A stretch of 64,000 nucleotides of DNA from Spirochaetales bacterium (GTDB taxonomy: Bacteria > Spirochaetota > Spirochaetia > Sphaerochaetales > Sphaerochaetaceae). A model generated the notes under the pieces. That model was not told where the DNA came from. It saw nothing but the letters and a program-made list of their open reading frames with translations, and did not search any database. How positions within the stretch are numbered: position 1 is the first letter of the stretch; each line of letters opens with the position of its first letter. The stretch spans positions 221,731 through 285,730 of the forward strand of contig JAHDQJ010000003.1 in the NCBI GenBank assembly GCA_018433865.1, in the 5' to 3' direction. Below, piece after piece: positions 17,128 to 26,499 of the stretch. The position numbers and the translations under genes were made by a program.

Positions 17128-18564
17128 GTTTTGTTCGAGCCGTTTCGGATAATGGTACCCGGTGAATGATTCGAACTGCAACTTCCCCTGCCTCACCAGC
17201 ATGTCGATGCCGAACATCAGCTTGGATCCCGCTTGTCGCGCCCGCTTGAGCATCGCAGTGTATCGTGGACGGTAGACGAGTTCGTATACCACATGGCGCT
17301 CAGCAAACGGAAAATCGGGTATCGGATCTCCATCCGCATCAGGGATCATGCCCACGCTTGTGGTCTGCACGATGAGGTCGACTTGCGCATGGTGGGCAGC
17401 ATGCTCAAGCGAGTCGAACGAGGCCATCGTCTCATCAGCGAGCTGACGTGCCCGCTCTATGTTCCGGTTCAGGATCGTGACCCGGCACCCATGATTGCGC
17501 AACGCCCAGACCACCGATCTCGCTGCCCCTCCCGCCCCGATCACCAGCGCGCTCTGGATACGCTTGGCATCAATGTCGGCGACGATCGGTTCGATGAATC
17601 CATAGTAATCAGTGTTTGTTCCCATCCACAGGTTCTTCGCCCGTACGACCGTATTGCAGCTTCCGATCTGCTTCACCTCACGTGTAATCTTGCCCAGGTA
17701 CGGCAGGACGGCCTGTTTGTGGGGAACCGTCACCGAAAATCCCGAGATCTTGATCATCTCGGCAAGAATGAAGAAAGACCGGACCGAATCCACGGGAAAC
17801 GGAAGGTAGATCGCATTGAAATTGATCCCGTGGAACCCGGGGTTCTGGATCAAAGGGCTGAAGGAATGAAGCACCGGATTGCCGATGACCCCGAATATGC
17901 GGGTGCGATCATCGACCTTGTCCGCGCGGTACAGCTCCTTCATCTTTTGTGCGGAGATCTGTCCTGGCGCGACCGGTTTGTCCGCACAGTACGTCAACAT
18001 GGACCCGATCTTCTTGTACAGTATCCTGCTCGGGAGGCCGAAATCACCCATTCCCAGGACGATCTTCTCCGTCACGGAGGAGAGTTCTTCCTTGACCCTG
18101 AACAGGGTGATGAGATCGAGCACCGAATGAGGAGTGACCGCCATCTTCGGAATGTCGCCTTTCGCAGCGACCCTCGCGATCCTATGGAAAATGTCCGAGG
18201 GAATGCCCGAGAAATCATGCAGTGAGCGGATGATCCTGATGCCCCGTTCCCGCGCCTTCTGTTCCGCAGCACACCGTTTCACATCCTCCTCAATGTCCAC
18301 GTAGGCAAACTTGCCTTCCAAGCAGGATTCAATGAGTGCCAACCTGGTCTTCTCGGGACCCGCATAGGAGCCTCCGTCGACTACCCTGCGACAGGTAAGG
18401 ATCACCGGGAGATCGACCATCGAAGGGAATTCGGCTGCCGCAACACGTGCATGCTCCCCAAGAAGGTCGATGCGCAATTCCATGAGGTCGATGTATGGTC
18501 TGTTGAGGGAGAATTGTGAGAGGTTCTCCTCGATCGTACTACCTGACAGAACCAAACAAATCAT
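17107..18564 (-). CDS. aroDE: Bifunctional 3-dehydroquinate dehydratase (type I) / shikimate dehydrogenase
   Basis: A 485-residue fusion catalysing two consecutive shikimate-pathway steps. The N-terminal type I dehydroquinase half has Glu29 (MELRID), His116 (SLHDF) and the Schiff-base Lys140 (PKMAVTPHS). The C-terminal shikimate dehydrogenase half has LHSFSP at 232-237, Lys283 in VPHKQ, Asp319 in GTNTDYYGF and the NADP-binding GAGGAA at 343-348. ATG at 18564 is preceded by GGGAGGGT. Fusions of this type are known in chlamydiae, plants and some other lineages. The gene is on the opposite strand from aroK-aroC but only 3.6 kb away, and it overlaps the XPB partner gene tail to tail. Confidence 0.96.
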   Translation of the reverse strand: MICLVLSGSTIEENLSQFSLNRPYIDLMELRIDLLGEHARVAAAEFPSMVDLPVILTCRRVVDGGSYAGPEKTRLALIESCLEGKFAYVDIEEDVKRCAAEQKARERGIRIIRSLHDFSGIPSDIFHRIARVAAKGDIPKMAVTPHSVLDLITLFRVKEELSSVTEKIVLGMGDFGLPSRILYKKIGSMLTYCADKPVAPGQISAQKMKELYRADKVDDRTRIFGVIGNPVLHSFSPLIQNPGFHGINFNAIYLPFPVDSVRSFFILAEMIKISGFSVTVPHKQAVLPYLGKITREVKQIGSCNTVVRAKNLWMGTNTDYYGFIEPIVADIDAKRIQSALVIGAGGAARSVVWALRNHGCRVTILNRNIERARQLADETMASFDSLEHAAHHAQVDLIVQTTSVGMIPDADGDPIPDFPFAERHVVYELVYRPRYTAMLKRARQAGSKLMFGIDMLVRQGKLQFESFTGYHYPKRLEQNLGLEED

Positions 18565-18691
18565 CGGAGACCCTCCCTGGAACATGATGACGCGTAGAAG
18601 GACTCCTTGCATCCCGGTGCGCCGTTATGGTACCTTTCATCATACTCGCAACAGCTTGAATCTGCAACACCTTACGTCAAACGGGGAGCAC

Positions 18692-20650
18692 ATGGGGACA
18701 CTTCAGGTACAGAACATCCATCTCGCATACGGAGACAGGGATCTCCTCAAGGATGTCTCATTCACCCTCTCCGATCAGTCCCGTGCCGCCCTTGCCGGTG
18801 GCAACGGTTCGGGAAAATCGACCCTCCTGAGGATCATCAGCGGTGAAATTGCCTGCGATAGCGGAAGTACTGCAAAGAGCAGGAACCTGCGCATCTCCTA
18901 CCTTCCCCAGTCCGATATCGTGCATGAAGGGAACTCGGTCTTCCAAGAGGTGGAAAAAGGGTTCCGCAGGTTCGACGCCATCCTCGCACGCCAGAGGGCC
19001 ATCGAGAACCAATTGGCACGCCTGCAGGCAGATCGCAATGCCGAACCCCTGTTGCACGAGTTGCATGAACTGCAGGAAACCGTGTTGCACAGTGCATACT
19101 ACCGTCGTGATGCGGTCATCACGTTGGTGCTGAAGGGCCTCGGATTCTCCAAGGAGGATACCCAGCGCAGTTGCGATCAGTTCAGCGGCGGATGGCAGAT
19201 GCGCATCGCACTTGCGAAAGTCTTGGTCGAAGACCCTGACGTGATGCTGCTCGATGAACCTACGAACTATCTCGACATAGAAGCGAGAATCTGGCTGCGC
19301 AACTATCTCCGGCAGTACCGCGGATCGGTGATGATTGTCTCGCACGACCAGGACTTCCTCGACGAGACGGTCAATGAAGTTTATGAACTGTTCAACGGCA
19401 GACTGAGCCGGTACAGCGGAAACTATACCTCCTATCTTTCCCAGCGAGAACTTGAACTCGCCCAGCTTGAGAAAGCGTACAAGAACCAAGCGAAGGAGAT
19501 AGAGAGGACGGAACAGTTCATCGAGAGGTTCCGGTACAAGGCGACCAAGGCCAAGCAGGTCCAAAGTAGGGAAAAACAGCTTGGGAAGGTCGAGGTCATA
19601 GAGATCCCGCAGCATTTGAGAAAGCTTTCCTTCTCATTCCCCGATCCTCCGCACAGCGGAAATGATGTGCTCACCGTACGGGATCTTGCCAAGTCCTACG
19701 GTCCGCTGGAAATCTTCAAGGATCTGAACTTTATCATCAACAAAGGAGATCGTCTCGCCGTCACCGGTCGCAACGGTGCAGGAAAATCGACACTCCTCAG
19801 GATGCTTGCCTGCATCGACAGTGCCTATGCGGGAATCATCGAATATGGTGCCGGTGTGCGGATCGGTTACTTCGCACAGGATACGGAACATACATTGGAT
19901 CCGAACCTCAGCATACTCGAAGAGGTGGAAACGATTGCCGATACCTCCGACATCCCCCGCTTGCGCTCACTTCTCGGTTCGTTCCTCTTCAGTGACGATG
20001 ATGTGGACAAGAAGGTCGCCGTCCTCAGTGGTGGCGAGAAAAGCCGGCTCGCGTTGCTGAAGATACTCTTGCATCCGGTGAACCTGCTGATCCTGGACGA
20101 ACCGACGAACCACCTGGACATCAATGCGAAACAGGTGTTGCTCGAAGCACTGCGCCAATACAAAGGTACGGTAGTGTTCGTTTCACACGATACCCACTTC
20201 ATCAAGCATATCGCCAACAGGATACTGTATCTGAGCGAGGATCCTCCCGAGTTCTTCGAGGGAGATTATGAGTATTTCTCATGGAAGCTGGAGGAGAAGG
20301 AGGCATACGAGCAGGATGCTGAACCGAAGACGCCGGACCGGTCGAAGACCCAGCAGCCGAAAGAATCGGCCCTCTCCCGCAAGGAAACCAACAGGATGAA
20401 GAACCGGTTGAGGAATCTCGCCTCCGATGCCGACAAGTTGCTGGAACGCATCGCCCAGGAGGAGTCCCGTTCCGCGGAGATCGATCGCCTGATGTCGCTT
20501 GAGGAGAATTACAGTGACAGCGAGGCGATCACCTCACTGCTCGCGAAGAAGCAGGAGGTGCTTCGCCTCCACGAGCAACTTGAGGAGCAGTGGTTTGCGA
20601 TCCATGAGGAGATACAGACGATGGAGGCAGAAATTGGCAGTGGTTCCTGA
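18692..20650 (+). CDS. ABC-F family ATPase
   Basis: A 652-residue soluble protein with two ABC domains and no membrane segments. The first domain has GGNGSGKST at 36-44, the signature SGGWQMRIALAKVL and LLDEPTNYLDI; the second has GRNGAGKST, LSGGEKSRLALLKIL and LDEPTNHLDI. The long linker between the domains (ELEKAYKNQAKEIERTEQFIERF) is the P-site tRNA interaction motif of ABC-F translation factors, and a charged coiled-coil C-terminus follows from about residue 560. ABC-F proteins act on ribosomes to relieve stalls or give antibiotic resistance; the subclass (EttA, Uup, YheS, ARE) is not certain. ATG at 18692 follows GGGGAG; a 74-codon upstream extension would cover the aroDE start region. 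It overlaps maf by 17 bases. Confidence 0.95.
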   Translation: MGTLQVQNIHLAYGDRDLLKDVSFTLSDQSRAALAGGNGSGKSTLLRIISGEIACDSGSTAKSRNLRISYLPQSDIVHEGNSVFQEVEKGFRRFDAILARQRAIENQLARLQADRNAEPLLHELHELQETVLHSAYYRRDAVITLVLKGLGFSKEDTQRSCDQFSGGWQMRIALAKVLVEDPDVMLLDEPTNYLDIEARIWLRNYLRQYRGSVMIVSHDQDFLDETVNEVYELFNGRLSRYSGNYTSYLSQRELELAQLEKAYKNQAKEIERTEQFIERFRYKATKAKQVQSREKQLGKVEVIEIPQHLRKLSFSFPDPPHSGNDVLTVRDLAKSYGPLEIFKDLNFIINKGDRLAVTGRNGAGKSTLLRMLACIDSAYAGIIEYGAGVRIGYFAQDTEHTLDPNLSILEEVETIADTSDIPRLRSLLGSFLFSDDDVDKKVAVLSGGEKSRLALLKILLHPVNLLILDEPTNHLDINAKQVLLEALRQYKGTVVFVSHDTHFIKHIANRILYLSEDPPEFFEGDYEYFSWKLEEKEAYEQDAEPKTPDRSKTQQPKESALSRKETNRMKNRLRNLASDADKLLERIAQEESRSAEIDRLMSLEENYSDSEAITSLLAKKQEVLRLHEQLEEQWFAIHEEIQTMEAEIGSGS

Positions 20651-21263
20651 CGATTCCGCGGTTACTCTTTCGAGACTCATTCCCCAGATCATCCTTGCAT
20701 CGAAATCGCCTGCACGGAAGGCCCTTCTCGAGGATATCGGGTGCCAGGTGATCGTGAGACCGACCGAAACCGACGAATATCATGGGAGCAAGGTGGGTCC
20801 TCAGGTCGTGCATGCGCTTGCCAAGAGAAAACTCGATTCGTACCTCTCGGCCTGCCCGGATCCTGATCTCCCCGTACTTGCCGCTGATACCTTGGTGGGA
20901 TTTGCAGGGCATTTGCTCGGCAAAAGCCCCGACATGGATCATGCAAGGCAACACATAAGGCTGCTTTCCGATGCATCGCACTCCGTCTATTCTGCATTCG
21001 CACTCTACCTTCCTCCGAGCTCAGGCCGTCCCGAGCGCATCCTCAGCGGGAGCGACGAGGCGATCGTCACCTTCCGATCCATCGATGAGGATGAACTCGA
21101 ACGGTATCTTGCCGCAGGCGATTGGAGGGGAGCCGCAGGCTCATACCGGATCCAAGGGGAAGCGAAATCCTTCATCGTCGGTCTTTCGGGTGATTTTGCC
21201 ACGGTAGTGGGCTTGCCAATCAGGTTGATTTCTGCCATATTGTCTTCACCGGGCTGTCTTTGA
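20634..21263 (+). CDS. maf: Maf-type nucleotide pyrophosphatase
   Basis: A 209-residue Maf/YceF/YhdE family protein that hydrolyses non-canonical or m5U/UTP/dTTP-type nucleotides to monophosphates. The signature ILASKSPARKALLEDIG is near residue 20, AADTLVGFAGHLLGKSPD is the central active-site segment, and GAAGSYRIQGEAKSFIVGLSGDFATVVGLP closes the fold. The TTG at 20634 is preferred because GGAGG ends six bases before it; the GTG two codons later is possible. The start overlaps the end of the ABC-F gene, so translation is coupled. Confidence 0.9.
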   Translation: MAVVPDDSAVTLSRLIPQIILASKSPARKALLEDIGCQVIVRPTETDEYHGSKVGPQVVHALAKRKLDSYLSACPDPDLPVLAADTLVGFAGHLLGKSPDMDHARQHIRLLSDASHSVYSAFALYLPPSSGRPERILSGSDEAIVTFRSIDEDELERYLAAGDWRGAAGSYRIQGEAKSFIVGLSGDFATVVGLPIRLISAILSSPGCL

Positions 21264-21358
21264 CAACCGGAATATCCACCCAAGGGTGAGAATTAGCGAA
21301 GGGGACGGTGTCTTGTCATGCCCAAAAGGGGCCGTGTCAGTCCGTCACAGGAGGAATT

Positions 21359-22276
21359 GTGTCCGTAGTCACCATGAAAAGCCTGCTCGAATCAGGCGTA
21401 CATTTTGGTCACCAGACCAAAAGATGGAACCCCAAGATGGCCCGCTTCATTTTTTCCGAGAGGAACGGGATCCATATCATCGACTTGCAGAAAACCAGCG
21501 CCTGCATCGTGGAGGCTTATGAAGCCGTCCGCTCACAGGTGAAACAGGGCAAGACGATCCTTTTCATCGGAACCAAGAAGCAAGCCCAGCAGACGATCGA
21601 AAGTGAAGCGAAGCGCTGCGGCATGCCGTTCGTAAACAACCGCTGGCTCGGCGGAATGCTCACCAACTTCACCACCATCAAGAAATCGATCAACCGTCTC
21701 AAGAAACTTGAGAAAGAAGAGATCGACGGTACTTTCGACAGCTACACCAAAAAAGAAATCGCGTTGCATCTCAAGGAGAAAGCCAAGCTTGAGAAGAACC
21801 TTGGCGGCATCAAGGAGATGAAAGAACTTCCCGGAGCGATTTTCATCATCGATACCAAGAAGGAAGCCATCGCCGTCGCAGAGGCAAAGCGCCTTGGCAT
21901 CCCGGTGATTGCCGTCGTCGATACCAACTGTGATCCGACTGATATCGACTTCCCGATCCCTGGAAATGATGACGCCATCCGTGCCATTTCCCTCTTCGTC
22001 GAGATCATTGCGAATGCGGTCCTTGATGCTGACAAGGAAGTGGGCATCGAGATCATCGAGACTCTCCCCGAGATCGAGACCGAAGGTCCGAAGGAATCCA
22101 AGGATGAGGAGAGCGAAGCGCTCGTCTATGGTTCTGACGATGATACTGCCGACTTTACCAAGTTCGAGGCTGTCGAGAAGGAAGTGGAGAAGGAAGAAGT
22201 CGTACCCAAGGTGAAAGCCGTGAAGGTAACCGAGGGTGGCATCGAAGTGGATGAGGAGATCCTGTACAAGGACTGA
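21359..22276 (+). CDS. rpsB: 30S ribosomal protein S2
   Basis: A 305-residue S2, longer than the usual 240-260 residues. The core is standard ([57 protein letters not shown]). The last 70 residues form an acidic and Lys-rich tail ([20 protein letters not shown] and beyond) outside the conserved fold. The start is GTG at 21359, with AGGAGG four bases upstream, giving the expected S2 N-terminus of a few residues before VVTMK. About 95 bases separate it from maf; this leader contains GC-rich inverted segments (GACGG and CCGTC) that may form structure. It begins the rpsB-tsf unit. Confidence 0.97.
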   Translation: MSVVTMKSLLESGVHFGHQTKRWNPKMARFIFSERNGIHIIDLQKTSACIVEAYEAVRSQVKQGKTILFIGTKKQAQQTIESEAKRCGMPFVNNRWLGGMLTNFTTIKKSINRLKKLEKEEIDGTFDSYTKKEIALHLKEKAKLEKNLGGIKEMKELPGAIFIIDTKKEAIAVAEAKRLGIPVIAVVDTNCDPTDIDFPIPGNDDAIRAISLFVEIIANAVLDADKEVGIEIIETLPEIETEGPKESKDEESEALVYGSDDDTADFTKFEAVEKEVEKEEVVPKVKAVKVTEGGIEVDEEILYKD

Positions 22277-22297
22277 GATCCGAATAAGGAGCAATAC

Positions 22298-23140
22298 GTG
22301 GAAATTACCGCTGATATCGTAAAAAAATTGAGAGACGTCACCGGAGCCGGAATGATGGACTGCAAGAAGGCATTGGTCCAGGCCGAAGGTGATTTTGCAA
22401 AAGCTGAGAAGATTCTCAAGGAGATGGGCCTTGCGGCCGTTGCCAAGAGAGCCGGAAGGGCGACCAACAATGGCCGCGCATTCACCTTGGTGAAAAATGG
22501 CAAGGCAGTGATCCTTGAGATGGCGTGCGAGACCGACTTCGTTGCGCGCAACGAGGATTTCACCGCCCTCGGGCAACAGCTGTGCCATGATGTGATCGAC
22601 CATGGATACACCTCGAGTGTTCCGGCACTGGATGCCAAGGTACAGGACCTGATCACCAAGATCAAGGAGAACATGTCCCTCAAGCGTTTCGAGTTGATCG
22701 ACATCGCGGGGAACCAGATGGTCTCCGAGTATGTGCACGGTGAGGGATCCCTGGCCGTTCTCGTCAAGCTCGAGTCCGACAAGAAGGAGGCTCTCGCCTC
22801 TGACGCGGTGAAGCAGTTTGCATTCGACTGTGCCCTGCACGTCGCAGCGTTCAGTCCCCGCTATCTCTCCAGCAAGGATGTCGATGCTGCCTACCTCGCA
22901 GAGCAGACCGAGATCTTCACGAAGCAGACTCTTGCGCTCGGCAAGCCGGAGAAGGTCGTGGCGGGTATCGTGCAGGGAAAACTTGCAAAGCACTTCAGTG
23001 AAGTATGCTTCCTCCAGCAGCCGTTCGTGAAGGACGACACCCAATCAGTCGAGAAAGTGCTCACCGTCCTCTCCAAGGAAGCAGGTGCGAATCTTTCCAT
23101 CGTTGGGTACAATTATTATCGCGTCGGTGTCGAAGAGTAA
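22298..23140 (+). CDS. tsf: Elongation factor Ts
   Basis: A 280-residue nucleotide exchange factor for EF-Tu. The N-terminal UBA-like region with VKKLRDVTGAGMMDCKKAL and the EF-Tu-contacting VEMACETDFVARN equivalent (ILEMACETDFVARNEDF) are clear, followed by the two core subdomains. The GTG start at 22298 follows AAGGAG. It lies 21 bases after rpsB and ends in a good terminator at 23155-23191. In most bacteria pyrH follows tsf; here it is absent. Confidence 0.97.
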   Translation: MEITADIVKKLRDVTGAGMMDCKKALVQAEGDFAKAEKILKEMGLAAVAKRAGRATNNGRAFTLVKNGKAVILEMACETDFVARNEDFTALGQQLCHDVIDHGYTSSVPALDAKVQDLITKIKENMSLKRFELIDIAGNQMVSEYVHGEGSLAVLVKLESDKKEALASDAVKQFAFDCALHVAAFSPRYLSSKDVDAAYLAEQTEIFTKQTLALGKPEKVVAGIVQGKLAKHFSEVCFLQQPFVKDDTQSVEKVLTVLSKEAGANLSIVGYNYYRVGVEE

Positions 23141-23154
23141 CATAGGGAATCACC

Positions 23155-23191
23155 GACCGCTCGGATCACGAAGTCCGGGCGGTCTGTTTTT
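23155..23191 (+). terminator. Terminator between tsf and frr
   Basis: GACCGC (23155-23160) with CGGA (23162-23165) pairs with TCCG (23174-23177) and GCGGTC (23179-23184), a stem with small bulges, followed by TGTTTTT. It probably ends most rpsB-tsf transcripts, with readthrough or a separate promoter feeding frr. Confidence 0.8.
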
Positions 23192-23202
23192 GGAGGTTGA
23201 GT

Positions 23203-23757
23203 ATGCATTCGGTTTTGGATACCTGTGAGTCCAAGATGAAAAAGAGTGTCGCCGCGCTCTCCCAAGAGTACAGCGCACTGAGGACGGGTCGGGCAACGGC
23301 CGCGTTGTTCGACAAGATCAAAGTCGACTACTACGGTCAGGAGACTCCGCTCAGTCAGGTTGCGAGCGTCTCCGTCCCCGAGGCAAGATTGGTCGTCATC
23401 CAACCTTGGGACAAGACATTGCTCTCACCGATCGAGAAGGCGATCCTGAAATCCGAGCTTTCGCTCAATCCGAACAATGATGGCAAACTGTTGCGCATCA
23501 ACTTCCCTCCCCTTACGGAGGACAGGCGCAAGGACCTTGCAAAGAGCGCCAAGAACATCGCCGAACAGAGCCGTGTCGCAATCAGGAATATCAGGCGGGA
23601 TGCGATCGATGAGATCAAGAAGCTGCAGAAAGGCGGAGAGATTTCGGAAGATGAGCAAAAGGACCTGGAGACAAAGATCCAGAAGATGACTGACTCCTTC
23701 ATCAGCCAGATCAATGACCTGGCCACGGAGAAGGAGAAGGAAATCTTGGAAATCTGA
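23203..23757 (+). CDS. frr: Ribosome recycling factor
   Basis: A 184-residue factor that splits post-termination ribosomes together with EF-G. The signature ALRTGRATAALFDKIKVDYYGQETPL is near residue 25, and the C-terminal helix KDLETKIQKMTDSFISQINDL completes the tRNA-like fold. Length matches the family. The ATG at 23203 lies six bases after GGAGG; a TTG two codons earlier is too close to it. It heads a closely packed unit with uppS, cdsA, dxr and rseP. Confidence 0.97.
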   Translation: MHSVLDTCESKMKKSVAALSQEYSALRTGRATAALFDKIKVDYYGQETPLSQVASVSVPEARLVVIQPWDKTLLSPIEKAILKSELSLNPNNDGKLLRINFPPLTEDRRKDLAKSAKNIAEQSRVAIRNIRRDAIDEIKKLQKGGEISEDEQKDLETKIQKMTDSFISQINDLATEKEKEILEI

Positions 23758-23759
23758 CT

Positions 23760-24482
23760 GTGAGCAAGGATGAACTGAATGTAGACTCCCCCGTGTATCC
23801 GAAGCACGTGGGAATCATCATGGATGGAAACGGCAGATGGGCAACCAAGCGTGGGTTGCCCAGGACCGCGGGTCACTATGAAGGGATAAAGGCGGCCAAG
23901 AGAGTTACCACCGAGGCTTCGCGCCTCGGTATTCCTTTTCTTACCTACTATGTGTTTTCCACTGAGAATTGGCGTAGACCCGATCAGGAAGTATCCTATC
24001 TCATGGACCTTTTTTCCTCGAGAATCTTCAGCGAGATCGATTATTACAAGAGGATAGACGCTCGGTTGCTCTGTCGCGGAAATCTCCAGGCGCTCTCACG
24101 GAATGCGCAGGAGGCGATAGCCGCGACCGTAGATGCCACCGCCTCGCATCAGCGCATCACGGTGACCCTCGCATTGAATTATGGAGGCCAGGACGAGATC
24201 GTCCGTTCGGTGAACCGATGGCTTTCTTCGCGCAAGGAGGCCAGTGTGATCACCGAACAGGATATCCGCGATTTCTCCGATCTTCCTCACGTGCCCCCTG
24301 TGGATCTCATCGTCAGGGCAGGAGGGGAAAAACGTCTAAGCAACTTCCTCCTTTGGGATTCCGCCTATGCCGAGCTCGCATTCTATGATACACTATGGCC
24401 CGATTGGGGTGCCAAGGATTTGCGGATCGCTTGCGAAGAGTATGCTCATCGTACCCGAAGGTTTGGAGGAGTTCCCACATGA
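23760..24482 (+). CDS. uppS: Isoprenyl transferase (undecaprenyl diphosphate synthase family)
   Basis: A 240-residue cis-prenyltransferase that makes the C55 lipid carrier for peptidoglycan and surface polymers. The catalytic Asp22 and substrate loop GNGRWA lie in IIMDGNGRWATKRG; FSTENWRRP and the C-terminal VDLIVRAGGEKRLSNFLLWDSAYAEL are family hallmarks. GTG at 23760 starts two bases after the frr stop and no strong ribosome-binding site is visible, so coupling to frr is likely. Overlaps cdsA at ATGA. Confidence 0.96.
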   Translation: MSKDELNVDSPVYPKHVGIIMDGNGRWATKRGLPRTAGHYEGIKAAKRVTTEASRLGIPFLTYYVFSTENWRRPDQEVSYLMDLFSSRIFSEIDYYKRIDARLLCRGNLQALSRNAQEAIAATVDATASHQRITVTLALNYGGQDEIVRSVNRWLSSRKEASVITEQDIRDFSDLPHVPPVDLIVRAGGEKRLSNFLLWDSAYAELAFYDTLWPDWGAKDLRIACEEYAHRTRRFGGVPT

Positions 24483-25318
24483 CCAGTCTCGGCAAGCGAT
24501 TGATCCTCACGTTCACCAGCGTACCGGCGCTCTTCAGCCTCATCTATTTTTTTCCCCACCAGCACCATCTTGGATTCGCCATCCTTACCGTCCTCGCGGT
24601 ATTGGTAGGGAGCATCGAGATGAAACACATGCTGTTTCACGATAAGGAACGTCCGAATCTCCCTATCTGGGCTCCGGCGCTTCTTCCCGCGATGCAGTAC
24701 GTGGAGTCGGTATTCATACCGCAGGTTCCGCTTCTCGACATCAGTTTCATGATCTTGCTGATGTGGACTTTTTCCCGGGAAATCCCCTTGGGAGCAAAGG
24801 ACAATTTCTCATCGACCATCACGCGCATCAGCCGCACCCTCTTTTTGCTGATCTATCCCGGCTACTTCTCCATCTTCCTCATCCGCATGCTCATGACGAA
24901 CCAGAGCACATTCTTGTTGCTCATGCTGTTCCTATTGGTCTTCGGCAATGATACGTTCGCCTATGTATTCGGCATGTGGCTCGGGAAGAAGAATAGAAAT
25001 ATCCTCGCAGTAAGTCCGAACAAGAGTCTCGCCGGTTTCATCGGCGGCATGCTCAGCACTGTTCTCATCAGTATCGCATGGGTGATGTGTATCCCTTCCC
25101 TCTCCAGGATGTTTTCTTGGTGGGAGGCGGTTGTCATCGGAATGTCCATCGCCATCATCAGTGATGTCGGCGATTTGGTGGAATCGGCCTTCAAGCGAGG
25201 AGCGAAGGTAAAGGACTCGGGTACCATCATCATGGGACGTGGGGGGATTCTCGATTCTATCGATTCCCTGCTCGCCAGTGCCCCGTTCTTCCTGGTTCTC
25301 ACAGCCTTGTTCTCTTGA
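24479..25318 (+). CDS. cdsA: Phosphatidate cytidylyltransferase
   Basis: A 279-residue integral membrane enzyme with about eight hydrophobic segments; it makes CDP-diacylglycerol for phospholipid synthesis. The C-terminal signature is present but altered: after KRGAKVKDSGTIIMGRGGILDSIDSLL the usual HGG is RGG and the usual DRLD or DRID is DSID. Similar variants occur in other spirochaetes as far as I recall, so this is probably lineage-specific rather than inactivating. ATG at 24479 overlaps the uppS stop (ATGA), consistent with coupling. It lies between uppS and dxr as in many bacteria. Confidence 0.93.
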   Translation: MTSLGKRLILTFTSVPALFSLIYFFPHQHHLGFAILTVLAVLVGSIEMKHMLFHDKERPNLPIWAPALLPAMQYVESVFIPQVPLLDISFMILLMWTFSREIPLGAKDNFSSTITRISRTLFLLIYPGYFSIFLIRMLMTNQSTFLLLMLFLLVFGNDTFAYVFGMWLGKKNRNILAVSPNKSLAGFIGGMLSTVLISIAWVMCIPSLSRMFSWWEAVVIGMSIAIISDVGDLVESAFKRGAKVKDSGTIIMGRGGILDSIDSLLASAPFFLVLTALFS

Positions 25319-25329
25319 TTGGAGGCCTC

Positions 25330-26499
25330 ATGCACGAGCGTCAAAAACGTTCCATCATCATCCTGGGTTGCACGGGGAGTGTCGGCACGACAGCCCTGAA
25401 AGCGCTTGAGGAATATGCAGATCATTTCAGGATAGTCGGTCTCAGTGCCCATGGCAACGTGAAACGTCTCAGTGAGATTGCCAGGCATTGGAATTGTCAC
25501 CATGTGGCGATCACCGGCTCATATGAAAATGCCCACCTCCCCTCTCTGTTCGCGGAAGGGACACACGTCCATCTCGGCAAGGACGGGTTGCAAGAGATGA
25601 TCAGGGGAGTCCAAGCCGACCTCGTGCTCAATGCGATCGCCGGTGCTGATGGTCTTGCCGCGACATTCGCAGCGATCGAAAGCGGCAAGGATCTTGCGTT
25701 CTCCAATAAAGAGAGCGTGGTCATGGCCGGCAAGTTGCTACACGCCCATGCACAGGCACATGGCGTAGAGATCATCCCGGTCGACAGCGAGCACAGCACG
25801 CTGCATGCGCTGCTTGGCTCCTTCGGTCGTGACAATGTCTCATCTCTGGTCATCACCGCCTCCGGCGGACCGTTCAGGGATTTCCCCGTTGAGAACATGA
25901 AGGATATCACCGTGGTGATGGCCATCGCCCACCCGACATGGAGCATGGGTCCCAAGATATCCATCGATTCTGCAACACTTGCAAACAAAGGATTGGAGGT
26001 TATGGAGGCCGGTTTCCTCTTCGATTTCACCGTGCGTGAGATCGAGGTGGTGATTCATCCCCAGAGTGTCGTCCACTCATTCGTCAGGATGGTCAATGGA
26101 GCACTCTATGCCCAACTCTCACCTCCGGACATGGCCCTTCCGATCATGGCGGCTCTTGCCGGAGACAGCTACCCGCTGCGAGAAGTGGTCCGTCCCTTGG
26201 ACTTCACCGACCTCACCCTTACGTTCATGGAACCCGATTTCATCAAATTCCCTTTGTTGCGGCATGCGTTCACCTGTGCCAGATTGCAACAATCCTACCC
26301 GATCGCTTACAATGCTGCCGACGAGGTAGCGGTTCAGGCGTTCGTGGATGGACACCTCACCTTCGACCACATCGCATCGGTCGTCGAGGAGACGCTTCAG
26401 TCCGATTGGGCAATCCCCTTCACCAACCTCGATGAGATTTTGACCATTGACAGGGAGGTCAGGATGAAAGCCTCCCAATTGGCGAACAGGTACAGATAA
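25330..26499 (+). CDS. dxr: 1-deoxy-D-xylulose 5-phosphate reductoisomerase
   Basis: A 389-residue NADPH-dependent enzyme of the MEP isoprenoid pathway. The NADPH motif GCTGSVGTTALK is at about 13-24, the metal and substrate site PVDSEHSTLHAL and the segment SMGPKISIDSATLANKGLEVMEA follow, and the C-terminal helical domain is complete. ATG at 25330 lies four bases after GGAGG. The stop shares one base with the rseP start (TAATG). Its product feeds the isoprenoids used by UppS in the same unit. Confidence 0.98.
   Translation: MHERQKRSIIILGCTGSVGTTALKALEEYADHFRIVGLSAHGNVKRLSEIARHWNCHHVAITGSYENAHLPSLFAEGTHVHLGKDGLQEMIRGVQADLVLNAIAGADGLAATFAAIESGKDLAFSNKESVVMAGKLLHAHAQAHGVEIIPVDSEHSTLHALLGSFGRDNVSSLVITASGGPFRDFPVENMKDITVVMAIAHPTWSMGPKISIDSATLANKGLEVMEAGFLFDFTVREIEVVIHPQSVVHSFVRMVNGALYAQLSPPDMALPIMAALAGDSYPLREVVRPLDFTDLTLTFMEPDFIKFPLLRHAFTCARLQQSYPIAYNAADEVAVQAFVDGHLTFDHIASVVEETLQSDWAIPFTNLDEILTIDREVRMKASQLANRYR

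Noticed and set aside
21260..21300. TTGACA at 21260 as the rpsB promoter
   Set aside because: No acceptable -10 hexamer at 16-19 bases; GAGAAT is 22 bases away.
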